NCBI GenBank assembly: GCA_964617715.1
Contig: CAZTZN010000018.1
Coordinates: 1-40,373 of the forward strand
Direction of reading: 5' to 3'
From: JALGVA01 sp964617715
Lineage (GTDB): Bacteria; Armatimonadota; Zipacnadia; Zipacnadales; UBA5352
DNA: 40,373 bases
The position numbers were made by a program, and so were the translations under genes. Positions within the stretch are counted from its first letter, which is position 1; each line of letters opens with the position of its first letter. This document shows, in pieces, positions 1 to 9,900 of the stretch. The notes beneath the pieces are model-generated. The model saw only the letters and a program-made list of their open reading frames with translations. It had not been told where the DNA came from and did no database searches.

Positions 1-1909
1 GGGAGTGAGTGAACTTCGGCATAATGATCGTGTACATCGACCAGTCGCTGACGGCATGGGCAAAGGGGTTTACGTCCTCGGCGGACGTGAACCCGGGCGT
101 GGTCCAGTGGCTGCCCGGCGCCATCCCCGCCGCCAGGTACATCTCCGCGATGGGCACGTAGCGCGTCTCGATGGTCTCCACCGTCGGCTCATCGGTCCAG
201 ATCGGCTCCACGCGCCGGAAGCCCCTGCTGTGCAGGTAGCGCATCAGCTCACGGTAGTAGCCGATCCACAGCCGTCGCCACTGCTCGGGCGCGGCGTGGG
301 CGTCGCGCCACTCCAGGCTCAGGCCGGTGCCCGCGTTGGCGACCTGGGTGCCGGTGCGCACGTCCTGAAAGCAGATATGCGCCTGCCCGGCCGCCGCCTG
401 CCCTCCCACGAAGCTGTCAAGGTAGCTGAAATCCAGCCGCGGGAAGCGGTCCGGGTCGGCGAACGGGCTCGGCTGGAGCTGCAACGCCTCCGCCAGCGAG
501 ATGCCCATGTCGGGCAGCATAACCTGCGCGAGGTCCGGATACGACAGATAGCCCGCCGCCGCGCTCTGGCGCTCGAACTCGTCCCAGAAGCGCTGGTCGG
601 GTGAGCCGAAGCCCCACGCCTTGAGCTTGAACGGGCGGTCGATGGGCAGCGTCACCGGCCAGACGTTGATCGTGAGCGGCAGCGTCGCCAGCACCTCGCT
701 ACCGCGCAGCACACGCAGCTGGCCCGAGTACCCTCGCGGCTCGCCGCCGTGCATGTTCGGCAGAAGCGCGCGTGAGGCGTGCATCTGCAGCCACAGCACA
801 CGCGTGCGGCCGGGCTCGAGCAGGAACTGAGGCGAGCCGACCGGCTCCAGATCCTCGGGCGCGATCAGCCAGAACGGCGACTCACAGGGCACCACGTCCG
901 GCTTGTCCCACGGGATGAGGGGCGCGCGGTCCATCACGCGCACCTCGACTTCCGGCCCATCCTCAGGCAGCCCCGCGATCTCGACGCGCACCGGGCCCCC
1001 GATCTCAGCGCTCGTCAGGTTGACCGGCACGCTCTCGCGCTCACCACGGGCGAGGTCGGCGCGCAGCTCGGCCACGACATCGGCCGCGGTCGGCCCGACC
1101 GGCCGGAACTGCGGGCCCTCCCTGGAGCCGAACTGCCAGTCACGCCGCCACAGAACCGGATCACCGCCCAGGTCGCCGGCCATCTGCGCCGCGAGGTCGG
1201 TCATGGTGAAGATGCGCCCGTCCTCGTCGGCGACCGCCTCCGCGATCAGCCTGCGCAGCATCTCGATCTGCGCCTCGCGCATGGGGCCGACGTCGTCGCG
1301 CGTGTACGGGAAGGGCCCGCGCGCGAGGAAGACGGTCCACCCCTCCCCGAAGTCGTTGCGGCTCATGAAGATCGCGTCATCGCCGCCGATGAGCACCTGC
1401 GCGGTGGTCGGCCCGCGCAGGTACTGGCTCCATGTGAGCCAGAAGTACTGCGCCGCCGGATCGAGGTGCGCCAGCCACGGGTGATCGGGTGCGGCGATGG
1501 TCGAAGTGGGCTGTTCGCGCAGGTAGACCCAGGCATCGGCGCCGATCCACGGCTGGCCGGAGAGGTCGCGGCCGAGCAGCGCATCCGGCGCGTTGCCGAT
1601 CAGCAGCACATGCCCGCCGGCGCGCACGTATTCCTCGAAGGCCGTGCCGACGCCCTCCTGGCCCTCGACCAGCGCCTCGTCGCCATGCGCGACGATGACC
1701 AGCGAGTAGTCGCCGAGGGTGGCGAAGTCCATGCGCTCGCCGAGGTCCTCGTAGGGCACGTCCATGGGCAGGAGGACCTTCTTGATGAGCGAGTTGCGCA
1801 CGTACCGCCCGTAGCCCCCGCCCACCAGCGCGACTGTCTGCGCTCCGGCGGTGACCGTCACCGTCGCCATCAGCGCGACCATGAGCGCCGCCCGCATCAT
1901 CCCTCGCAT
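1..1909 (-). CDS. Exported GH123-like glycosidase with N-terminal GATase-like domain (3' end beyond window)
   Basis: The reading frame is open from the ATG at 1909 down to base 1, about 636 codons with no stop, so the C-terminus lies outside the window. The start is supported by GAGGTG a few bases upstream; two further Met codons follow at residues 4 and 5. Residues 1-24 look like a signal peptide ending in AGAQ. Residues about 25-230 resemble a class I glutamine-amidotransferase-like Rossmann fold (start TVALVGGGYG, later GGHVLLIGNAPDALL). A beta-rich middle leads into a barrel-like region containing WTDEPT. The adjacent D573-E574 pair matches the Asp-Glu pair of GH123-type N-acetylhexosaminidases, where Glu is acid/base and Asp orients the substrate N-acetyl group. 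It begins 12 bases after the STN-domain gene and is probably cotranscribed with it. The family call is inferred from motif and layout; the missing C-terminus could change it. Confidence 0.75.
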   Translation of the reverse strand, partial: MRGMMRAALMVALMATVTVTAGAQTVALVGGGYGRYVRNSLIKKVLLPMDVPYEDLGERMDFATLGDYSLVIVAHGDEALVEGQEGVGTAFEEYVRAGGHVLLIGNAPDALLGRDLSGQPWIGADAWVYLREQPTSTIAAPDHPWLAHLDPAAQYFWLTWSQYLRGPTTAQVLIGGDDAIFMSRNDFGEGWTVFLARGPFPYTRDDVGPMREAQIEMLRRLIAEAVADEDGRIFTMTDLAAQMAGDLGGDPVLWRRDWQFGSREGPQFRPVGPTAADVVAELRADLARGERESVPVNLTSAEIGGPVRVEIAGLPEDGPEVEVRVMDRAPLIPWDKPDVVPCESPFWLIAPEDLEPVGSPQFLLEPGRTRVLWLQMHASRALLPNMHGGEPRGYSGQLRVLRGSEVLATLPLTINVWPVTLPIDRPFKLKAWGFGSPDQRFWDEFERQSAAAGYLSYPDLAQVMLPDMGISLAEALQLQPSPFADPDRFPRLDFSYLDSFVGGQAAAGQAHICFQDVRTGTQVANAGTGLSLEWRDAHAAPEQWRRLWIGYYRELMRYLHSRGFRRVEPIWTDEPTVETIETRYVPIAEMYLAAGMAPGSHWTTPGFTSAEDVNPFAHAVSDWSMYTIIMPKFTHS

Positions 1910-1921
1910 CTCGTCACCTCG

Positions 1922-3340
1922 TCAGGAGATCCAGGTCTTCTGGATGTCGGTCACGACCCATCTGCCGTGCGCTTTGCGCAGGTGAGCCGTCTCTCCCTGC
2001 GCGGCCAGCGGGCCCCACCAGTACGCGATGTCAACCGTCGCGGTGTCGGGACCTGTAACCTCGACCGTAAGCTCGGTCACGTTCAGGAATCCCGGCACCG
2101 GCTCCCACGAACGCAGCACCGGGCCCAGGTACCCGTAGTACTCCTGGGCAATAAGGTCGCGGCCCGCGACGTAGATCGCGTCTCTGGCGTCGGACGTCCC
2201 CCAGGTCGCCGCGAAGACTGCCTGGCGGATCCTGGCCACCTCTCCCCGGATGTCCTGGCGCGGAGTGAGTGGGTTACTGTCGCTGCCATCGGGCACGCCG
2301 TCATCGTCGCTGTCCGGATCATCGCGCCTGGTGTGCATGCGCAACTCAACGAGGCCCGGCAGCCCGTCCTCATCGGCGTCCCGCGTAAACTCCTCGGGGG
2401 AAAAGGTCGCGGTAGTTGAGAATGACGCCCGGCCGTCATCAAAGATGAGGGCGAACTGCCCGTTCTGCCAGGGCACGGTGCCCTCGCCGACCTCCACGAG
2501 CATGGGCTGATCCCACAGACCGTCGCCCAGCGAGCGCGCCATCCACAGGTCCTGCTGCCCGAACTTGCGCCAGCGGAAGATAGCCCACTGCTCACCCCGC
2601 GCGTTTGTGCCGACGGCCAGCGCCTGCGCATCGTAGGCGGCCGCTTCCATTCTCGACATCTCCGGAGGCGCGATGCGCCACGGCGGCGGGTCAGCGTAAC
2701 GCGCGGCGGCCCACTCCTCGAACGCGGTGATGGCCGCGACGGCCTCCTCGCTGCCGATCTGCCCCAGCGCGCAGATGGCCTGTTGGCGGTAGGTGTGGCT
2801 GACGTCGGGCGTGGGCCCCGGCTGCCCCCGGAGCACCTCGGTGAGCAGGCCCACCGCCTCGGGCGAGCCGATGCGGGCCAGCCGCTCGATCGCGGCGAAC
2901 CACCGTCGCGAGGCGTTCAGGTCGCGCCCGGGCGAATCGTGCAGCATCTCGGCGCACTCCGTGATCGTGAGCGGCGCCGGCTCGCCGTCATAGACCTGGC
3001 CGCCCACCTCTCCCGGCTGGCGTGACCGCAGGAGGTAGTCAGCATCGCGCTGGATGACGACGTAGCCGCATCTGTCTGCGATCGACACCAGGGCGTGCTC
3101 GACCGTGACGTCCTGCAGGTGGATGGTGATCGGGATGGTCAGCCTGACCTCCGGCGCGGTGGCGACAGTCACGCCGAACTGCGCCTCAAGCGCACGGAGG
3201 ACATCGCCCAGTGGAGTCGCGTCCGCCTGCACGTCCTCGCGCGGCTGGGCCTCGCCGGTGCCCTGACGCTGCGCCGGCGCGATCGCCGCCATCGAGGCCG
3301 CCAGCACCACAACAACGACCGTCCATCCACTCAGCTTCAC
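1922..3340 (-). CDS. Exported STN-domain / HEAT-repeat / calcium-binding-repeat protein
   Basis: I chose the GTG at 3340, which has GGGGG 8 bases upstream and gives a clean signal peptide (KLSGWTVVVVVLAA). An in-frame ATG at 3364 has no ribosome site. The product is 472 residues. Residues about 35-106 look like an STN domain, the short N-terminal domain of secretins and TonB receptors (VTVEHALVSIADRCGY). About 140-235 are two or three HEAT-like helical repeats (IGSPEAVGLL and IGSEEAVAAI). About 320-355 carry thrombospondin-type-3-like acidic repeats (DADEDGLPG, then DSDDDGVPDGSDSNP), which normally bind calcium. The C-terminal ~110 residues resemble a small NTF2/SnoaL-like fold, but weakly. 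There is no secretin or TonB barrel, so STN probably serves here as a protein- or ligand-binding module. The gene is divergent from the UROD-like gene and 12 bases upstream of the GH123-like gene. Role unknown. Confidence 0.8.
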   Translation of the reverse strand: MKLSGWTVVVVVLAASMAAIAPAQRQGTGEAQPREDVQADATPLGDVLRALEAQFGVTVATAPEVRLTIPITIHLQDVTVEHALVSIADRCGYVVIQRDADYLLRSRQPGEVGGQVYDGEPAPLTITECAEMLHDSPGRDLNASRRWFAAIERLARIGSPEAVGLLTEVLRGQPGPTPDVSHTYRQQAICALGQIGSEEAVAAITAFEEWAAARYADPPPWRIAPPEMSRMEAAAYDAQALAVGTNARGEQWAIFRWRKFGQQDLWMARSLGDGLWDQPMLVEVGEGTVPWQNGQFALIFDDGRASFSTTATFSPEEFTRDADEDGLPGLVELRMHTRRDDPDSDDDGVPDGSDSNPLTPRQDIRGEVARIRQAVFAATWGTSDARDAIYVAGRDLIAQEYYGYLGPVLRSWEPVPGFLNVTELTVEVTGPDTATVDIAYWWGPLAAQGETAHLRKAHGRWVVTDIQKTWIS

Positions 3341-3483
3341 GTCCGTCGCCCCCTTCGACGTCATGGCGTCGTGTGCGGAAGCACTTCCCGTCGCGCGCGG
3401 CTTCTCCTCCACGCCGCGCGGCAGGGAGAGGGGCGGGCGGCGGTGAAGACACCAGCGCGCCATCGTCGCTCCGAGGTGAGGCC

Positions 3484-4572
3484 ATGGACGGGCGCGAGGT
3501 CGCGCTGGCGACGCTCCACCGGGAGGATGTGCCGCTTCCGTGCCTGACCAACTGCTGGATCACTCACTCGGCCTACATGAGCCGCGTGGTCGGGCGCGAT
3601 TACTGGTCCGACACCGTCGGGGTGTTCTGCGAGTTCGTGCGCCGCACCGGCGCGAACCTGGTGCCCCAGTGGTACATCCCCGGCGAGGCCCAGCGCATGC
3701 TTGAGATCGGCGAGATCATGCACGGGACCAGGCAGCACGAGGCCGCGGGCTTCCGTTCGCCCGAGGACGTGCGCGACTTCATCGAGACGCTCCCCGACGA
3801 TGAGGCCATCGAGCGCGAGTTCGATCTTGAGGCCACCGCCGAGGCCTACGCGCAGACCATCATCGAGCACTCGAACCTGCTGGGGCCGGATGTGCTCGTG
3901 ATCGACCACTTCGGCCAGGCCGATTTCATGGGCGGCTACACGCGCTGGGGCTACGAGAACTACCTCGCGGCGACGGCGCTCTACCCGGAGACCATGCGGC
4001 GCTACTACCACTGGTCGGCGGTCAACGCGCGGCTGAAGAACCTGGCGATCGTGCAGGCCATCAAGCGCCACCGGCTGGCCCCGTTCTGCTACACCGGCCA
4101 GGACATCTGCGGCTCCGGCGGACCGCTGATGTCTCCGGAGATGCTGCGCGAGCTGTACTTTCCGGAGCTGAAATGGGCGATGGCGCCGCTGGTCGAGGCG
4201 GGCATCGGCGTGATCTGGCACTGCGATGGCGACATCCGGCCGATCCTGCCAGACCTGCTGGACCTGGGCATCGTGGGCCTGCAGGGCTTCGAGGAGGAGC
4301 ATGGGCCGCGCTGGGAGGACATGTGCGCGCTCACCGCGCCCGACGGCCGGCCGATGATCATCTGGGGCTGCGTCTCGGTGACCAGCACGCTCCCCCACGG
4401 GACGCCGGAGGACGTGCGCCGGGCGGTGGAGCGCTCGTTCATGGTAGCGGGTCGCGGACGCGGGCACGTGCTGTCGGCCACCAGCAGCATCCTGCCCGAG
4501 ACGCCCATGGCGAATATCGACGCGCTCTTCGAACACGCACACCGCTTCGGTCGCGAGTTCCTGGGCGGCTGA
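3484..4572 (+). CDS. Uroporphyrinogen-decarboxylase-fold protein (methyltransferase-like)
   Basis: The ATG at 3484 is preceded by GAGGTGAG and gives 362 residues, the usual length of the UROD/MtaA superfamily. There is no signal peptide, so it is cytoplasmic. Family landmarks are the IWHCDGDIRPILPDL segment, matching the HxCG-type metal/substrate region of MtaA- and CmuA-like methyltransferases, then GCVSVTSTLPHGTPEDV, and the C-terminal SSILPETPMANIDALFEHA. True HemE enzymes decarboxylate uroporphyrinogen III; this sequence is closer to the corrinoid-linked or uncharacterised UROD proteins often found in sugar-degradation loci. No corrinoid-protein or reactivase gene is visible nearby. It starts the plus-strand glycan operon, 23 bases before the next gene. 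A role in demethylating methylated sugars is possible but is only inference. Confidence 0.8.
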   Translation: MDGREVALATLHREDVPLPCLTNCWITHSAYMSRVVGRDYWSDTVGVFCEFVRRTGANLVPQWYIPGEAQRMLEIGEIMHGTRQHEAAGFRSPEDVRDFIETLPDDEAIEREFDLEATAEAYAQTIIEHSNLLGPDVLVIDHFGQADFMGGYTRWGYENYLAATALYPETMRRYYHWSAVNARLKNLAIVQAIKRHRLAPFCYTGQDICGSGGPLMSPEMLRELYFPELKWAMAPLVEAGIGVIWHCDGDIRPILPDLLDLGIVGLQGFEEEHGPRWEDMCALTAPDGRPMIIWGCVSVTSTLPHGTPEDVRRAVERSFMVAGRGRGHVLSATSSILPETPMANIDALFEHAHRFGREFLGG

Positions 4573-4595
4573 GGGCGATCGAGAGGATGGACGTC

Positions 4596-6932
4596 ATGCG
4601 CCCGACACTGCGCCTCGCCGCACTCATGCTGGCGCTCACCGGTGGCGGAGCCTTCGCGCTGCAGCCGCCGGTGCTGCTGGACTTCGGCGACCGCGACCAG
4701 GCCATCGAGGACGGTTTCGTCGCCGCGGGCAGCGAGGGCTACGACGCGGCGCGCGGCTTCGGCTGGGAGGGCCGCAGCGGCTACCTCTTCGCCGACCGGC
4801 ACTCGCCCGAGGTCCCGACCTACCACCGCGCCGGCGAGGTGGCGCTTTACCATCTGGTGCGCGACAACCTGACCATCATCGGCCCCAACAGCTTCCGCAT
4901 CGACCTGCCCGACGGCGCCTGCGAGGTGACCGTCTGGATCGGCGATCTGTCCATGACCGAGACCCGCCCCGACCTGTGGGTGATCGTCGGCGATGACACC
5001 GTCATGGCGGGCGAGACCACCTTCGGCGGGCAGGTGAGCGAGCTGACCTTCCCGACGCAGGTGACCGGCGGGGCGCTGCGCATCGAGTTCGACGGGCGCG
5101 GCCCGCAGAAGTATCTGCCGGTGGTCGGGATCGCGGTGCGGGCGCTGGAAGCGCCCCGCGCCTTCGAGGTGACCGCGCGCACCATCCCCGAGGAGCCGGG
5201 CACCCCCGAGGACTACCTGCTGAACTGGCGCATGTACCTCGATGAGCTGCGCGCCGACTGGGAGCGGGCGAAGCGCGACCTGCAGGCGGCCGGGCGCTGG
5301 AGCGATGACTGGCCGGCACGGCTCGCGGAGCTGCGCGCGCAGCCGGGCTACCGCGCGGTCTGGGCCTCGGGGACGTCCATGCTCGCACGCATGGCCATGC
5401 TGGCCGGGACTGAGCTGGATGCCGCCGACCTGATTGCGGTGCTGCAGGAGATCGGCTTCGACGGCCTGACCTCGCGCGACCTGCTGCTCACACGCGTGCA
5501 GATCGAGGCGGGCATGACCCCGCTGGCGGCGGCTCCGGGCCTCGAGCACCTGCCCGCCGACGCCGCGGGCATCAGCTTCATCCGCATCCTGCAGCCCGAC
5601 GGCGCCTACCGGACCATCGAGGGCGCGTACTCGCCCTGGGACCCGGCCATGACCAAGGTGTTCGCGCGCGTGTGGGGGCCGCTGGCGGAGCTGGCGCAGT
5701 ACTGCGAGCTGGCGTGGATCGACGAGCCGCGCGGGGCGTGGGGCTCGGGCGGCATCGGCGACTACTGCGCCCCGGCGCAGGCGGCCTTCCGGGCGTGGGC
5801 GCGCGGGCAGGGCCTGGATGAGCTGGCCGCGCGCGGCATCCCGCCTCCCGAGCGAAGCTGGGACTTCTACCGCTTCTACCGCTGGCGGCTGTCGGCGACC
5901 GCCGACATGGTCGAGCGCGCGTGGCGGCCGCTGGGCATCGACATGCGCATCCTCCCCGGCAACGGCGTGCTCGGACCCGAGACCGCGAATCACAACACGC
6001 TGTGGCCGCCGAGCACGGTGCGCGAGGGCATGGGCGTCGCCTCGTGGATGTACGGCGGCGGCCGCGCCTCGGCGGAGGTGCTGCGCGCCACCGAGCGCGA
6101 GCTGGGCGGCTTCGTGCTGCCCTTCGCGGCGCTCTGGCAGGACCCCGACCGGTGCGTCGAGCAGGCGGCGCTGGTCGCCAGTGCGGGCTGCGAAGAGGGC
6201 CTGCATCTGTGGCAGCCGGGCACTATCTTCAACGCCATCGACCGCCCGCGCTGGCTGGTGGCGGCGTATGAGATCACGCGCATGGTGCAGGCGCTCTCGG
6301 GCCTGCAGCACGATGCCGGCCTGCACATCTACTGTCCTGAGAGCCTGGTGTACAATGACCTGGTGGACTTCTCGCGCACCGAGGCGTCGCGTTGGGCGGC
6401 GGTGCAGGATGCGCTGCAGGCCGCGAACGTGGACTACCGCGTGACCCTGACCGGCGACACGCCAACGCCCTCGGTGGTGCTCTACGCGCCGGCGCGGGCG
6501 GTGCTGACCGACGAGGAGGCGGCGGTGCTCATCGGCCATCTCGACCGCGGCGGGACACTCATCTACGCCTGCGCGACCGAGCCCGAGTATCCGGACGGCT
6601 CGCCGCTGGAGACGCTGGCGCACAGGCTCGCGGCGCCGGGGCCGGGCCGGGTGGTGCGCATGGCCGGGGAGTTCGACCCCGCGGCGGTCGCTGCTCAGGT
6701 GACCGCGTTGGGCCTGGCGCTCAACCCGCGCGCGGCCAACGCGGGTGTGCTGAGCTTCCGCTTCGTCGCCGATGGGCGCGAGGTCACGCTGTGGCTGAAC
6801 TTGAACGATGAGCCGGTGACCGAGACCACGCCCTTCGCGGCCGGCGACCTGTACACCGGCAAGCGCTTTGACGCCGGGGGGCAGTTCGCCATCCCGGCGC
6901 ATCGCTACCGGCTGCTCGCCGCAGCGCAGTAG
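4596..6932 (+). CDS. Exported GH42-like glycoside hydrolase with N-terminal carbohydrate-binding domain
   Basis: The ATG at 4596 has GAGAGGA 8 bases upstream; an ATG three codons earlier (4587) sits too close to that site. The product is 778 residues. Residues 1-22 form a signal peptide (LALTGGGAFALQ). About 25-190 look like a galactose-binding/malectin-like beta-sandwich of the kind seen in rhamnogalacturonan-active esterases (start LLDFGDRDQAIEDGF). The middle, about 210-590, looks like a TIM barrel with WIDEPRG, where D376-E377 are the likely catalytic residues. The last ~170 residues look like the amidotransferase-like domain that follows the GH42 barrel (PSVVLYAPARAVLTDEEAAVL) plus a small beta C-domain. 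Substrate is unknown; beta-galactosidase-like activity is the default for the clan, but specificity cannot be read from the sequence. It lies 23 bases after the UROD-like gene. Confidence 0.7.
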   Translation: MRPTLRLAALMLALTGGGAFALQPPVLLDFGDRDQAIEDGFVAAGSEGYDAARGFGWEGRSGYLFADRHSPEVPTYHRAGEVALYHLVRDNLTIIGPNSFRIDLPDGACEVTVWIGDLSMTETRPDLWVIVGDDTVMAGETTFGGQVSELTFPTQVTGGALRIEFDGRGPQKYLPVVGIAVRALEAPRAFEVTARTIPEEPGTPEDYLLNWRMYLDELRADWERAKRDLQAAGRWSDDWPARLAELRAQPGYRAVWASGTSMLARMAMLAGTELDAADLIAVLQEIGFDGLTSRDLLLTRVQIEAGMTPLAAAPGLEHLPADAAGISFIRILQPDGAYRTIEGAYSPWDPAMTKVFARVWGPLAELAQYCELAWIDEPRGAWGSGGIGDYCAPAQAAFRAWARGQGLDELAARGIPPPERSWDFYRFYRWRLSATADMVERAWRPLGIDMRILPGNGVLGPETANHNTLWPPSTVREGMGVASWMYGGGRASAEVLRATERELGGFVLPFAALWQDPDRCVEQAALVASAGCEEGLHLWQPGTIFNAIDRPRWLVAAYEITRMVQALSGLQHDAGLHIYCPESLVYNDLVDFSRTEASRWAAVQDALQAANVDYRVTLTGDTPTPSVVLYAPARAVLTDEEAAVLIGHLDRGGTLIYACATEPEYPDGSPLETLAHRLAAPGPGRVVRMAGEFDPAAVAAQVTALGLALNPRAANAGVLSFRFVADGREVTLWLNLNDEPVTETTPFAAGDLYTGKRFDAGGQFAIPAHRYRLLAAAQ

Positions 6933-6959
6933 CGACACCGACTTCACGGAGGCATCGGC

Positions 6960-9900
6960 ATGCGGATGGCGGCGACGATCGTGATCATCGTACTGGCGCA
7001 GGCGGCGTGCCTTGCGCAGGATGAGGGCCTGGTCGCGCACTACACCTTCGATGCGCTGCACGGGCAGACGCTGCCCGACGTGAGCGGCTCGGGCGCCGAC
7101 GGTGTGGTCAACGGCGCCACACTCATCGAGTCACCGCACGGCCGGGCGCTGCGCTTTGATGGCGTGGACGACTACATCGAACTCGGCGCCCCCGATGCCC
7201 TGCGCCTGGCGGGCGACCTGACCGTCGAGGCGTGGGTGCGCATCAGCCTCGAAGGCAAGATCGCGGGTGAGCGCGCCAACGGGCACTGGCTGATCTTCGG
7301 CGACGCCTCCGGGCTGGCGGTGCTGCGCAACTACAACCTGCGCGTTACCCACCAGAACAAGCTGCGCTTCGAGTGGGGCGACGAGGGCGAGTACGACGAC
7401 ATCGAGGTGGACGCAAGCTTCCTCGATGGCGAATGGCATCACCTCGCGGCGGTGGCCGAGTCGGCCTCGAACTACTACCTGTACCTCGACGGTGAGCTGC
7501 TGCTGCACCGCCCGGCCGGCCTGCCCATCACGCGCACCAACGGCGGGCCCTTCCGCATCGGCGGGTGGGGCAGCGGCTTCCTGCGCGGCGACATCGACGA
7601 GGTGCGACTGTACTCGCGCGCGCTGTCGTCCGGCGAGATCCGCGCACATGCACAGGTCCCCGCCGGCGAGACGCGCCTGGCGCTGGATGCCGGCTACAGC
7701 TACGCCTCGCGCGGGTTCCACGCCGAAGTATTCTGCGAGGACATGACCGGCCGTGCGGCGGGCCTGAGCGTCGGCGTGACCGGCCCCGATGGCGCGGCCA
7801 TCGCGAGAGAGACCCACGATGCCGCCGAGCAGACGCGGCCGGGCTCTCAGCGCTGGTCGCTGGATCTGCTGCTGCCCGCCGAGGTGATCGCGGGCGACTA
7901 CGTGGTGCGCTGCGCGGTGGTTGACGCCGATGGTGTCGAGCTGGCGTCGCAGAGCGAGACCGTGCCCTGCACGGAGCGTCCGGCGTGGCTTGACAGCAAG
8001 GTGGGCGCGAGCGAATGGATCCCGCCGCCCTTCGAGCCGGTGGCGTTCGCGCAGACCCCCGCCGGTCTGGAGCTGCAGCCGTGGGGTCGGCGCATGCTGG
8101 TCGATGACTCGCCGGTGCTCGGTGCCATCGACAGCGCCGGTGCCCGGCTGCTCGCCCGGCCTATCGCCATCGTCGCGCAGGTGGACGACGAGCCGGTGCG
8201 CTGGGTGTGCTCGGCGCCGCGCATCGTTGAGGCCGCTGCCGACCGCGTCGTCTTCGAGCGCGAGTGCGACGGCGGGGCGCTGCGCCTGCTCATCACAGCG
8301 CGCGTCGAGTACGACGGCTTCCTGCGCCTCGACTGGCGCGTGCGCGCCAACCGCGCCCTGACGCTCCAGCAGCTCATCTTCGAGCTGCCGGTCGCTCCCG
8401 AGGCGGCCACGCACCTCTATGCCTGGCCCAGCCGCACCTCCGGCGCGCTGACCGAGCCCCAGACTTCGCGCTTCCGGCCGCTGATCTTCCTGTCGACCGA
8501 GGAGCGCGGACTGTGCTGGACCGCCGAATCGGACGAGGGCTGGCGGCCGGCGAGCTTCGACCGCGCCATGGAGATTCTGCCCGGCGAGACCGAGACGCTG
8601 GTGCGCATGAACATAATCGGCCGCGACACCACCATGGACGCGGGTGACGAGCTGGGCTACTCGTTCGGATTGATCGCCACGCCGGTGCGGCCGATGGCGC
8701 GCACCATGTGGGAGGCGCGGCTGGAGCGCCAGCGCCCCTACGCCGACGAGTACGCCTGGATCGACGGGGAGGTCGAGGGCAGGCCGGCGCTGGAGCGCTT
8801 CGCCGAGCTGGGAGCACGCGGGCTGCTGGTCTGGCGCTGGTGGGACGCGTTCAGTTACACGCTGCCGCTGGGCCACGAAGAGCGCTTCCCGGAGCTGGTG
8901 CGGGCCTGCCACGAGCGCGGGCTGCAGGTGGTGCCCTACGCCATCGGCTTCCTGTTCTCCGAAGGCGCGCCCGAAGCCCGCTACTTCACTGATGATTTCG
9001 TGATCGTCCCGCGGCGCGAGTGGTTTATCGACCGCCTGCCGGGGCTCGACAACCAGATGACCTGGCGGGCGTGCCGAGGGGGACCGTGGCAGGACTGGGC
9101 GCTGGCGACCACCGCGCAATGTATGGACGAGTACGACACCGATGGAGTCTACCTCGACGGCACCACCTCACCCGAAGCGTGCATGAACCGCCTGCACGGC
9201 TGCGGCTACGTGCGGCCCGACGGCCGCACGGGGCCGACCTTCCCCGTGTTCGAGACGCGCGAGTTCATGAAGCGGCTCTACACCATCGTCAAGTCGCGCA
9301 AACCCGACGGCCACGTGGATGCACACGTGTCGGGCTGCTACAACGTGCCCGCGATCGCCTTCACCACCGCGACCTGGAACGGCGAGCACCTCGGACCCAT
9401 CGACCACCTGCTCGACCGCCTGCCCCTGGATATGTTCCGTACCGAGTTCATGGGCCACAACGTGGGCGTGCCCGCCGACCTGCTCTACTACCGCATGGGC
9501 GGCTTCCGGCGTTGCGCGGGGCTCGCGCTGCTGCACGATGTGCCGACGCGCGCTGAAACGCTCGATGACCTCAAGCTGCTCTCCGAGTTGTGGCGTGTGC
9601 GCGGGCAATTCGGCTGCGAGGAGGCGCAGTTCACCGGCTACTGGGCCATCGGCGACCTGGCCACGGCCTCCCCCGAGGGAGCGTACGTGAGCATCTGGCG
9701 ACGTCCGGAGAGCGGCGTGCTGGCGGTCATCGACAATCTCGGGCGCGAGGCGGCAACCGTGCACGTTCGCTTCGACCTGGCGGCGCTGGGGCTGGTCGGG
9801 GCGTCCGCGATCGACGCCATCAGTGGCGCGGCGCTCGCGCCGGCGGAGGGTGCAGTCTCGCTCGATCTCGATGCGCAGGACTGGCGGCTGGTGTGGCTGC

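Noticed and set aside
2280..2390. Dockerin domain in the STN protein
   Set aside because: The DxDxDG units are spaced and followed by SDSNP as in thrombospondin-3-like repeats, not as a paired dockerin, and no cohesin is present.
3377..3388. Palindrome GGAAGCACTTCC in the divergent gap as an operator
   Set aside because: Arms are only five bases, no second copy is seen and no regulator is encoded nearby.
4089..7061. Long antisense open frame (990 codons)
   Set aside because: It mirrors the codon pattern of the UROD-like and GH42-like genes, is rich in Arg/His/Ala with no recognisable domain, and has no start signal. Similar long antisense frames at 7131-9119, 12176-14461 and 24542-27310 were dropped for the same reason.
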